Positions 56,735 through 64,000 of a DNA stretch of 64,000 bases are shown here, piece after piece (within the stretch, counting starts at the first letter, position 1; each line of letters opens with the position of its first letter). The DNA is taken from positions 3,130,501 to 3,194,500 of the forward strand of contig NZ_CP058350.1 in NCBI RefSeq assembly GCF_005860795.2. The letters run 5' to 3'. This stretch comes from Peteryoungia desertarenae (GTDB lineage Bacteria; Pseudomonadota; Alphaproteobacteria; Rhizobiales; Rhizobiaceae). A program made the position numbers and the translations under genes. The notes beneath the pieces are model-generated. The model did no database searches. It had not been told where the DNA came from and saw only the letters and a program-made list of their open reading frames with translations.

Positions 56735-57709
56735 TTAACTCGAAAGATCACCCATGAATGGCTTCACTTCACGGCCGGGCATGAAGATGCCAAGACGCTT
56801 GATCTCCCATTCGAGCTTGACACCCGATGTGTCGAAGACCCGCTGACGCACGGTTTCGCCCAGATATTCGAGATCATAGCCCGTCGCATGGCCAACATTG
56901 ATCATGAAGTTGCAATGCAGCGACGACATCTGGGCACCACCGATCATCAGACCTCTGCAGCCCGCCTCGTCGATCAACTCCCAGGCCGAGTGGCCTTCGG
57001 GGTTCTTGAACGTTGAACCACCGGTCTTCTCCTTGACCGGCTGAACCGTCTCGCGGTGATGGCGTACGGCATCCATATCCGCGCGGATCTTGGCCTTCTC
57101 TTCCGGATAGCCTTCAAAAACGGCACTGGTGAAGATGAGCCCTTCGGGCGCTGCCGAATGACGATAGCTGTAGCGCATATCGGCCTTGCTGAGAACGTGC
57201 AGATTACCCCTGCGGTCGACGGCTTCCACCTCGACCAGGCGCATCGCCGTCTCACCACCGTTGGCACCGGCATTCATGCGGACTGCCCCACCGATCGAAC
57301 CAGGAATGCCATAGTAGAAGTGGAAGCCACCAATGTTATGGTCCATCGCCATTGCAGCGATATGCTTGTCGGGGCAAATCGCACCGGCGCGGATCCGATT
57401 TTCGCCGGCAAGCTCGACCTGACCAAAACCCTTCGCAGACAGGCGGATCACGACGCCGGGGATGCCACCATCTCGAACCAACAGGTTGGAACCGACACCG
57501 ACAACGGTCACCGGCACATGCCCCGGCAGCAATTTGAGAAAGCTGACGAGATCATCCGTGTCATGCGGCTGGAACATCAATTCGGCAAGACCGCCCGCCT
57601 GAAACCAGGTGACCCGATCCATCGGTGCGTCCGGCGTCAAGCGCCCCTTCAGTTCATTGACACCCGGCCCGAGGGAAGCCAGCAGCTTTTCGCCATCAAC
57701 CTGTTTCAT
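56735..57709 (-). CDS. murB: UDP-N-acetylenolpyruvoylglucosamine reductase
   Basis: 324-residue FAD enzyme giving UDP-MurNAc. PCMH-type FAD motifs are [24 protein letters not shown] and [23 protein letters not shown]; the catalytic serine is in [16 protein letters not shown]. The C-terminal [15 protein letters not shown] is usual. The ATG directly abuts the murC stop (no bases between), which indicates coupled translation. Confidence 0.97.
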   Translation of the reverse strand: MKQVDGEKLLASLGPGVNELKGRLTPDAPMDRVTWFQAGGLAELMFQPHDTDDLVSFLKLLPGHVPVTVVGVGSNLLVRDGGIPGVVIRLSAKGFGQVELAGENRIRAGAICPDKHIAAMAMDHNIGGFHFYYGIPGSIGGAVRMNAGANGGETAMRLVEVEAVDRRGNLHVLSKADMRYSYRHSAAPEGLIFTSAVFEGYPEEKAKIRADMDAVRHHRETVQPVKEKTGGSTFKNPEGHSAWELIDEAGCRGLMIGGAQMSSLHCNFMINVGHATGYDLEYLGETVRQRVFDTSGVKLEWEIKRLGIFMPGREVKPFMGDLSS

Positions 57710-59122
57710 TCACGACTTTCCCGAAATTGCATCCAGTTCCGCAGGCAACACGGCGGCCCATTGGGTGATGTTGCCAGCCCCCAAGAGGACCACGAAATCA
57801 CCCGGTTGCGCAATGCCTGCGACCTGCCCGGCGAGTTCGCCGGGCGATGAAAGATAGCGCGCATCGCGATGCCCGCCAGATTTGATCCGCGAAACAAGTG
57901 TTTGCGAATCGATTCCAGTCACCGGATCTTCGCCCGCCGCATAGACTGGGGCGATGAAGATTGTGTCGGCATCGTTGAAGCAGTTGGAGAAATCATCGAA
58001 AAGGCTTGAGAGCCGTGAGTAACGGTGCGGCTGGTGAACCGCAATGATTCGGCCAGAGCAGGCCTCCCGCGCCGCCTTCAGCACGGCCTTGATCTCGACG
58101 GGATGATGCCCGTAATCATCAAAGACCTGGACACCATTTGACGATCCCGTCAGCGTAAATCTGCGTTTGACACCGCTAAAGGACGAGAGCCCTTGGCGGA
58201 TCGCCTCTTCCGGGATGTCGAGTCGGTTGGCGACCGCAATCGCCGCGCAGGCATTCGAGATATTGTGCCGTCCCGGCATCGGCAGGACGAGATCCTTGAA
58301 GACGAAGTTGCGCCCCGTACGTCTGCGGCGGATCTCCACATCGAAGATCGAGCGAGTGCCATCCAGCCGAACATTTGAAAAGCGCACGTCCGCCTGCGGG
58401 TTCTCGCCATAGGTAATGACCTTGCGATCTTCGATCTTGCTGACCAGCGCCTGTACTTCCGGATGGTCGAGGCACATGACGCCGAACCCGTAGAACGGCA
58501 CGTTTTCGACAAACTGGCGGAAAGCTGCCCGAGCATTGTCGAAGGTCCCGTAATGGTCAAGATGCTCAGGGTCGATATTTGTGACGACAGCGACATCCGC
58601 TGGAAGCTTGAGGAAGGTGCCGTCTGATTCGTCGGCCTCGACGACCATCCACTCGCCCTCGCCCATTCGAGCATTGGTGCCATAGGCATTGATGATGCCG
58701 CCGTTGATGACCGTCGGATCCCTTTGCCCGGCTTCCAGCAGCGAGGCGACCATTGAGGTAGTTGTCGTCTTGCCATGGGTGCCGCCGATAGCAATCGCAT
58801 TGCGGAAACGCATCAATTCCGCCAGCATCTCGGCACGCCGAACAATCGGCAGCAGCTTTTCGCGGGCTGCGACAAGCTCCGGATTGTCCTTCTTGATGGC
58901 GGTGGAAACAACGATGACTTCTGCATCCCCGATGTTTTCAGCGCGATGGCCGACAAAGACCTCAATGCCCTTGTCCCTCAAGCGCTGAACATTGGCGCCG
59001 TCAGCCTGATCGGAACCTTGAACCTTGTGGCCCAGGTTATGCAAGACCTCGGCAATCCCGCTCATTCCGATGCCGCCGATCCCGATAAAATGGACCAGCC
59101 CAATCGACTTCGGCATTTTCAT
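57710..59122 (-). CDS. murC: UDP-N-acetylmuramate-L-alanine ligase
   Basis: 470 residues; ATP-dependent addition of L-Ala to UDP-MurNAc. [21 protein letters not shown] is the UDP-binding region and [15 protein letters not shown] the P-loop; [11 protein letters not shown] and the catalytic-domain [15 protein letters not shown] with HQPHRYSR are canonical. The ATG overlaps the murG TGA by four bases, and murB follows with no gap. Confidence 0.98.
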   Translation of the reverse strand: MKMPKSIGLVHFIGIGGIGMSGIAEVLHNLGHKVQGSDQADGANVQRLRDKGIEVFVGHRAENIGDAEVIVVSTAIKKDNPELVAAREKLLPIVRRAEMLAELMRFRNAIAIGGTHGKTTTTSMVASLLEAGQRDPTVINGGIINAYGTNARMGEGEWMVVEADESDGTFLKLPADVAVVTNIDPEHLDHYGTFDNARAAFRQFVENVPFYGFGVMCLDHPEVQALVSKIEDRKVITYGENPQADVRFSNVRLDGTRSIFDVEIRRRRTGRNFVFKDLVLPMPGRHNISNACAAIAVANRLDIPEEAIRQGLSSFSGVKRRFTLTGSSNGVQVFDDYGHHPVEIKAVLKAAREACSGRIIAVHQPHRYSRLSSLFDDFSNCFNDADTIFIAPVYAAGEDPVTGIDSQTLVSRIKSGGHRDARYLSSPGELAGQVAGIAQPGDFVVLLGAGNITQWAAVLPAELDAISGKS

Positions 59123-60240
59123 CTTTGCATTCCCTTCAGATCAGTCAGGCCCCTTCCAGCCGCAATAGCCTCAACAACGTCGGCGAGCAAGTCGGCAGCA
59201 TTGGGCCTGCCTGCCGTCCGGGCATCTCGCGCCATGGTCGCCAGCCGCTCCGGATCATCCATCGCTTCGGTCAGCAGATCGGCAATCGCTCGCGCGGACA
59301 ATTGGGCCTGCTGGATGACCTGCGCTCCGCCAGTCGCCGCAAGAGCCTCGGCATTGGCCGCCTGGTCATGATCCAGGGCATGGGGATAGGGAATGAGAAT
59401 TGCTGGTCGTCCAATCACTGCCAGTTCAGATACGGTGGACGCACCGGAGCGCGAGATGATCAGGTGTCCGTCAGCAATCCGTTCGGCCATATCGGTGAAG
59501 AACGGAGAAATCTCCGCTGCCACACCAAGCTGCCGATAGGCCTCGGTTACCGCAGCCTGATCCTCGGGCCTCGCCTGTTGCGTAATGGCGAGCCGCGCAC
59601 GCAGCGAAGGTTGCAGCAGGCCAACCGCCTCGGGAAGCGCCTTGGAAAAGAACTGCGCGCCCTGGCTCCCGCCGAAAACCACGAGGCGGAAAGGCTCGCC
59701 TGCTCGTGATGGCTGATAGGCACGTTCGGCAGCGGCGATGACAGCGGGGCGTACGGGATTTCCGGTCACCACAATCTTGAGTGCATGTTCGCCCGATGGC
59801 GAGAGGAACCCACCGGCAATGGCCCGGACCCTTGACGCGAGCGCCCGATTGGCACGTCCCATGACTGCATTTTGCTCATGCAAAGCCGTCGGCACATTGA
59901 GCGCCGCAGCCGCCATCAGCGGCGGAACGGTCGGGTAACCACCAAAACCGATGACCGCCTGAGGCTTCAACTGCCTGATCAGACGCTTGGACTGCTGGTA
60001 ACCACGCCAAAGGCTCAGCATAGCCTTGGCGATCGCAACGGGATTGCGCGAACCGATCGTGGCCGAGGCGACTGTGTGAATGGCATCGGCAGGAAACGAA
60101 GCAGCATAACGCTCGGCCCGCGCATCCGTCACCAGATGGACGGAAAAACCACGCGCTTTGAGCGTATGTGCCAATGCTTCTGCTGGAAAAAGATGGCCGC
60201 CGGTACCCCCGGCGGCAAGAAGGATGAGACCTTTGGACAT
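59119..60240 (-). CDS. murG: MurG N-acetylglucosaminyltransferase
   Basis: 373 residues; a GT-B enzyme adding GlcNAc to lipid I to make lipid II on the inner face of the membrane. [16 protein letters not shown] is the N-terminal glycine loop, [15 protein letters not shown] and [11 protein letters not shown] follow, and the C-terminal [14 protein letters not shown] and [24 protein letters not shown] bind UDP-GlcNAc. It is 3 bases after ftsW and overlaps murC. Confidence 0.98.
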   Translation of the reverse strand: MSKGLILLAAGGTGGHLFPAEALAHTLKARGFSVHLVTDARAERYAASFPADAIHTVASATIGSRNPVAIAKAMLSLWRGYQQSKRLIRQLKPQAVIGFGGYPTVPPLMAAAALNVPTALHEQNAVMGRANRALASRVRAIAGGFLSPSGEHALKIVVTGNPVRPAVIAAAERAYQPSRAGEPFRLVVFGGSQGAQFFSKALPEAVGLLQPSLRARLAITQQARPEDQAAVTEAYRQLGVAAEISPFFTDMAERIADGHLIISRSGASTVSELAVIGRPAILIPYPHALDHDQAANAEALAATGGAQVIQQAQLSARAIADLLTEAMDDPERLATMARDARTAGRPNAADLLADVVEAIAAGRGLTDLKGMQR

Positions 60241-60243
60241 AGT

Positions 60244-61398
60244 CTACTCCGCAGGAACGCCATGTATGCTGCGGAAAAGCCGCCGCTCTTGCGCTCTCTT
60301 TTCGGGGCGATGACGCGTCAGCGCCAGGATGAAGCCCGCTGTGATACAAACCGCCACCATCGATGAACCACCGTAAGAAATCAACGGCAGCGTCATGCCT
60401 TTGGCCGGCAGCAGCTCAAGGTTCACGCCGATATTGATCATCGACTGGATGCCGAGCAGCAAGACGAGGCCGGCAACGGCAAAACGGTTGAAATCATTGC
60501 GCTCCTTGAAAGCGTGGCTGAGACCGCGCAAGACCAGGAAGGCGAAAATCGCAACGATGAGCATGCAGAAGATGATGCCGAATTCCTCTGCCGCGACGGA
60601 AAAGATGAAATCCGTATGGCTGTCCGGAATGATCCGCTTGACGATTCCCTCACCCGGACCCTGACCGAACCAGTCGCCGCGTATGATCGCCTCGCGCGCC
60701 GTATCGACTTGGAACGTATCACCCTCACCCGTCAGAAAGCGATCGAGGCGACCGGCAACATGCGGCAGCGTCACATAGGCCCCGAAGAGCCCGGCAACCG
60801 CCAATCCACCGAGCAGGATGATCCAGAGCCAGGGCATGCCCGCCATGAAGAACATGCCGCCCCAGACAGCCGCAACGAGAATTGTCTGCCCAAGGTCGGG
60901 CTGGGCAATCAAGAGCGCCGCGACGATCGCAAAGAGCAGAACCGAAAACAGATTGCCGGGAATCTCGGGCTGGCGCGCATGCTCGGCAAAAAGCCAGGCG
61001 CAGATAACCACGAAGGCAGGCTTCATGAACTCGGACGGCTGGATCGATATCCCGGCAAGCGAAATCCAGCGGCGCGCGCCCTTGATCTCGACCCCGAAGA
61101 ACAGAGCCGCAACCATCAGAAGCAGTGAACCAGCAAGGATCACCATTGCCGCACGCCGGATCTGCCGCGGAGACAGGAAGGACAAGCCGATCATGACCCC
61201 GATTGCCGGGATCATGAACATCGCGTGCCGTTTCACGAAGTGGAAGCTGTCGAGCCCCAATCGCTCGGCAACCGCCGGCGACGCAGCAAAGGACAGCATG
61301 AAGCCGATCCCCATCAAGAGCAGGAAAATCAGGATGAAAAGACGGTCAATCGTCCAGAACCACTCGGCAAACGGGCCCCTTTCAACGCGACTCACCAT
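60244..61398 (-). CDS. ftsW: FtsW, septal peptidoglycan polymerase
   Basis: 384 residues with about ten membrane helices, of the SEDS family. It polymerises lipid II at the septum with a partner penicillin-binding protein (FtsI, not in this window). Visible motifs are GARRWISLAGISIQPSEFMKPAF, QPDLGQTILVAAVWGGMFF and the C-terminal LLPAKGMTLPLISYGGSSM. It starts one base after the murD stop. Confidence 0.97.
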   Translation of the reverse strand: MVSRVERGPFAEWFWTIDRLFILIFLLLMGIGFMLSFAASPAVAERLGLDSFHFVKRHAMFMIPAIGVMIGLSFLSPRQIRRAAMVILAGSLLLMVAALFFGVEIKGARRWISLAGISIQPSEFMKPAFVVICAWLFAEHARQPEIPGNLFSVLLFAIVAALLIAQPDLGQTILVAAVWGGMFFMAGMPWLWIILLGGLAVAGLFGAYVTLPHVAGRLDRFLTGEGDTFQVDTAREAIIRGDWFGQGPGEGIVKRIIPDSHTDFIFSVAAEEFGIIFCMLIVAIFAFLVLRGLSHAFKERNDFNRFAVAGLVLLLGIQSMINIGVNLELLPAKGMTLPLISYGGSSMVAVCITAGFILALTRHRPEKRAQERRLFRSIHGVPAE

Positions 61399-61399
61399 A

Positions 61400-62809
61400 T
61401 CACTTGCCTCCTGTCGGCACGTCGACCAGCATTGTTATTCCTGAAAGCGCCGCGACATTCGCCACGAAGGCATCGCCACGAACTTCAAAATTCCTATACT
61501 GGTCGAAGCTTGCGCAAGCCGGGGATAAAAGCACGGTTGAAGGCAGCGGATCAGCCGCCGCATCTTTCGCAGCGTGCTCAAGAGCGTGGGTTAGCGTGCC
61601 CGAGATTTCATATGCGACGGCATCGCCAAGCGTCGCCGCAAATACCGATGCCGCCTCCCCGATGAGATAGGCCTTTGCAACATTGGGAAAGAGCGGCTCA
61701 AGGCTCGCAATGCCGCCTTCCTTGGGCAGGCCGCCCAGGATCCAGTAAATCCGGTCATAGCTTGAAAGTGCCGGTGCCGCCGCATCGGCATTGGTAGCCT
61801 TGCTGTCATTGACGAAGGTGACATGCCCACGCCGACCGACCGGCTGCATCCGGTGCTTGAGCCCCGGGAAACTGGCGAGCCCAGCTCGAACCTCCTCAAC
61901 GGAAACGCCGACAGCCATGCAGGCTGCAATCGCCGCAGCTGCATTCTGGGCGTTATGGCTGCCCCGGAGCGTCTGACTACCCGCAAGATCCACGATCTCA
62001 CGCGTTGCTCCGTTGCTCGCCTCAATAATCCGGCTGCCCTCGGCATAGAGCCCGTGAACCAGTGGCTGGCGCTTCGATACACGGGTTACCGGCGAACCGG
62101 CACGCTCGATACGATCCGCGATCCGCTCACAATAGCTGTCATCGACGCCGACAACGGCTCTACCGCTTCCGGCCACAAGCCGCTCCTTGACGTCGGCATA
62201 GTGCTGCATCGTGCCGTGCCGGTCGAGATGATCGGGGGTGAGATTGAGCAGGATGCCGGCGGTGGGATCAAGTGTTGGTGCCAGATCGATCTGATAGGAC
62301 GAGCACTCGACGACAAAGAAACGCCCGGATTTCGGCGGATCGAGCGTCAGAACCGCCCGCCCGATATTGCCACCAAGCTGCGTGTCTCGACCGCTTACGC
62401 CAAGAATATGCGCAATGAGAGCCGTCGTGGTCGATTTCCCGTTCGTGCCTGTAATCGCAATAAAGGGGCAATCCGGCGCATGGGCGCGCCGCTCGCGCAC
62501 AAAAATCTCGACGTCACCGATGATCTCGACGCCCTCGGCCCTCGCGAGGCCAACAGACCAATGCGGTTTCGGATGGGTGAGCGGCACACCTGGCGACAGG
62601 ACGAAACTGTGAACGGCACGCCAATCGATATAGCGAAGATCCTCTGTGTGGATGCCTTCACCGCCTGCTTTTGCAATACTGTCCGGATTGTCGTCCCAGG
62701 CAACCACATCCGCGCCACCGGCCATAAGCGACCTGGCGGTCGCCAACCCCGAACCGCCAAGGCCGAAGAGAGCGACACGCTTGCCTTTGAATGTGGACGC
62801 CGGGATCAT
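61400..62809 (-). CDS. murD: UDP-MurNAc-L-alanine:D-glutamate ligase
   Basis: 469 residues; adds D-glutamate to UDP-MurNAc-L-Ala. [17 protein letters not shown] is the N-terminal Rossmann region, [15 protein letters not shown] the P-loop, [21 protein letters not shown] and [16 protein letters not shown] central and C-terminal motifs. It lies 7 bases after mraY and one base before ftsW. Confidence 0.98.
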   Translation of the reverse strand: MIPASTFKGKRVALFGLGGSGLATARSLMAGGADVVAWDDNPDSIAKAGGEGIHTEDLRYIDWRAVHSFVLSPGVPLTHPKPHWSVGLARAEGVEIIGDVEIFVRERRAHAPDCPFIAITGTNGKSTTTALIAHILGVSGRDTQLGGNIGRAVLTLDPPKSGRFFVVECSSYQIDLAPTLDPTAGILLNLTPDHLDRHGTMQHYADVKERLVAGSGRAVVGVDDSYCERIADRIERAGSPVTRVSKRQPLVHGLYAEGSRIIEASNGATREIVDLAGSQTLRGSHNAQNAAAAIAACMAVGVSVEEVRAGLASFPGLKHRMQPVGRRGHVTFVNDSKATNADAAAPALSSYDRIYWILGGLPKEGGIASLEPLFPNVAKAYLIGEAASVFAATLGDAVAYEISGTLTHALEHAAKDAAADPLPSTVLLSPACASFDQYRNFEVRGDAFVANVAALSGITMLVDVPTGGK

Positions 62810-62816
62810 CCAAACC

Positions 62817-63917
62817 TCACCGCAGCTTCAGGGTGGAAAGACCAAGCATGGCAAGGCCGACCGCGATGATCCAGAAGCGGATTACCACCTGGCTTTCCGT
62901 CCATCCCAGTTTTTCGAAATGATGGTGGATGGGCGCCATCAGGAACACGCGCTTGCCGGTCAGCTTGAAATAGCCAACCTGGATGATCACAGAAAGCGTC
63001 TCCATCACGAAGAGACCGCCGATGATGATCATGACGATCTCATGCTTGGTTGCGACCGCAATCGATCCGATGAGGCCGCCAAGCGCCAGCGATCCCGTAT
63101 CTCCCATGAAGATTGCCGCCGGCGGCGCATTGAACCAGAGGAAGCCAAGCCCGGCTCCAATGACGGCGCCGAGGATAACGGCCAGTTCGCCCGTTCCAGG
63201 TACGAAATTGATCTGCAGGTAATTCGAGAAGACGGCGTTGCCGGTCAGGTAGGCAATCACCCCGAAGGAGGCGGCGGCAATCATCACCGGAACAATCGCA
63301 AGGCCGTCCAGACCGTCGGTCAGGTTGACCGCATTGCCGGCACCAACAATGACGAAAGCCCCGAATATGACAAAGAAGATGCCAAGATCGATCAGGAAAT
63401 CCTTGAAAAAGGGAAAGGCAATCGAGGAACCGAAGGTCGAACCCTGTGGACCGGAACTGAGCGCCGTCGTCATCATGAAATAGACAGCGACACCGGCAAT
63501 CAGAAACTCGATCCCCAGTCTGGCCTTGCCGGAAAAGCCCTTGTCCGTCTGTTTCGTGACTTTGAGATAGTCATCGTAGAAGCCGATCGCACCGAAACCG
63601 AGCGTCACGAGCAGGGTGGCAACGACATAGACACTCGATAGATCAGCCCACAACAGGGAAGAGACGACGATACCGGCGAGGATCATCAGTCCGCCCATGG
63701 TGGGGGTGCCGGCTTTCTTGAAATGTGTCTGCGGTCCGTCAGCGCGGATCGGCTGCCCCTTGCCTTGGCGCACGCGCAGCGAATTGATCATCATCGGCCC
63801 AAACAGGAATACGACGAGCGCCGATGTAAAAAGCGCGGCCCCTGTTCGAAAAGTAATGTAGCGGAAGAGGTTGAAGAATTGAAAGTTGTCAGCCAGTTCC
63901 ACAAGCCAGATTAGCAT
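62817..63917 (-). CDS. mraY: MraY phospho-MurNAc-pentapeptide translocase
   Basis: 366 residues with ten membrane helices; makes lipid I on undecaprenyl phosphate. [39 protein letters not shown] (Asp pair), [16 protein letters not shown] and [16 protein letters not shown] are the catalytic motifs, and [15 protein letters not shown] the conserved C-terminal loop. The start is the ATG at 63917, AAGGG upstream; the longest reading adds 22 residues that overlap murF. Confidence 0.98.
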   Translation of the reverse strand: MLIWLVELADNFQFFNLFRYITFRTGAALFTSALVVFLFGPMMINSLRVRQGKGQPIRADGPQTHFKKAGTPTMGGLMILAGIVVSSLLWADLSSVYVVATLLVTLGFGAIGFYDDYLKVTKQTDKGFSGKARLGIEFLIAGVAVYFMMTTALSSGPQGSTFGSSIAFPFFKDFLIDLGIFFVIFGAFVIVGAGNAVNLTDGLDGLAIVPVMIAAASFGVIAYLTGNAVFSNYLQINFVPGTGELAVILGAVIGAGLGFLWFNAPPAAIFMGDTGSLALGGLIGSIAVATKHEIVMIIIGGLFVMETLSVIIQVGYFKLTGKRVFLMAPIHHHFEKLGWTESQVVIRFWIIAVGLAMLGLSTLKLR

Positions 63918-63939
63918 CGGAGCCCTTTCCAAAAGCCCA

Positions 63940-64000
63940 TTAGATTCGGCGCTCCGTGTCGGGCAACACCGGATACTTGTCAAGCAGCGCAGAAACGATC
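63940..64000 (-). CDS. murF: MurF, C-terminal fragment
   Basis: The last 19-20 codons of the gene upstream of mraY, ending [18 protein letters not shown] and TAA at 63940-63942. The call rests on position (murF precedes mraY in the dcw order) and on the frame; the fragment has no catalytic motif. The stop is 22 bases before the mraY ATG. Confidence 0.7.
   Translation of the reverse strand, partial: IVSALLDKYPVLPDTERRI

Overview
The window reads as chromosomal DNA of a member of the Rhizobiaceae (Alphaproteobacteria, Rhizobium/Agrobacterium-like). Evidence seen directly: a circularly permuted two-piece tmRNA gene with tag ANDNNAKGYALAA, a large division and cell-wall (dcw) block with a long-linker FtsZ, rhizobial-type small proteins (DUF1127-like, DUF6074, DUF2065, DUF4169, RHH_4), G/C-rich third codon positions, and strong Shine-Dalgarno sequences that often precede GTG or TTG starts. 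I saw no insertion sequence, prophage, CRISPR array, tRNA or rRNA gene. The species assignment is inference.

Layout. 1-198: end of an EAL (c-di-GMP phosphodiesterase) gene. 236-4159 (-): membrane protease-control operon hflK-hflC-DUF2065-degP. 4309-6101 (-): folA, thyA, DUF2853. About 6303-7910 (+): tmRNA, then its proteolysis adaptor sspB, DUF4169 and a ribbon-helix-helix protein. 8025-18524 (-): GFA-fold protein, giant AsmA-like protein, GlcD-type FAD oxidoreductase, RND efflux permease and adaptor. 18814-22152 (+): uvrD and a family-25 glycosyltransferase. 22168-26406: DUF6074, nicotinamidase pncA, pantothenate genes panC-panB, branched-chain amino acid exporter azlC-azlD. 26419-30429: Xaa-Pro aminopeptidase, a DUF1127-like mini-gene flanked by hairpins, prmA and a SCO copper chaperone. 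30583-31661: a 51-residue membrane protein divergent from a DUF2189 membrane protein, with a perfect FNR/FixK box between them. 31851-34287 (+): chemoreceptor plus cheW. 34531-41821: a small exported protein, creA, a DEDDh exonuclease, a DbpA-like RNA helicase, the TIGR02587/TIGR02588 membrane pair, a diguanylate cyclase and a DUF547 protein.

41962-64000 is one long minus-strand block. In transcription order it runs murF(end)-mraY-murD-ftsW-murG-murC-murB-[GGDEF gene]-ddlB-ftsQ-ftsA-ftsZ-terminator-lpxC-bamD-recN-cls-[EEP nuclease]-ligA. It couples peptidoglycan precursor synthesis, septum formation, lipid A synthesis, outer-membrane assembly, membrane lipid synthesis and DNA repair. Starts and stops are often overlapping or adjacent (ftsQ/ftsA, murC/murB, murG/murC, ddlB/ftsQ).

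Most of the window is conserved core genome and I found no convincing new multi-gene defence or mobile system. The best leads are regulatory or small-gene ones: the FNR/FixK box controlling DUF2189 and perhaps a tiny membrane protein; the hairpin-flanked DUF1127-like gene; tmRNA next to its adaptor with a variant tag; two diguanylate cyclase paralogues, one inside the dcw block, both without the usual inhibitory site; and several unlisted ORFs under 60 codons. Starts were re-chosen from ribosome binding sites and family N-termini, so many differ from the longest ORF.
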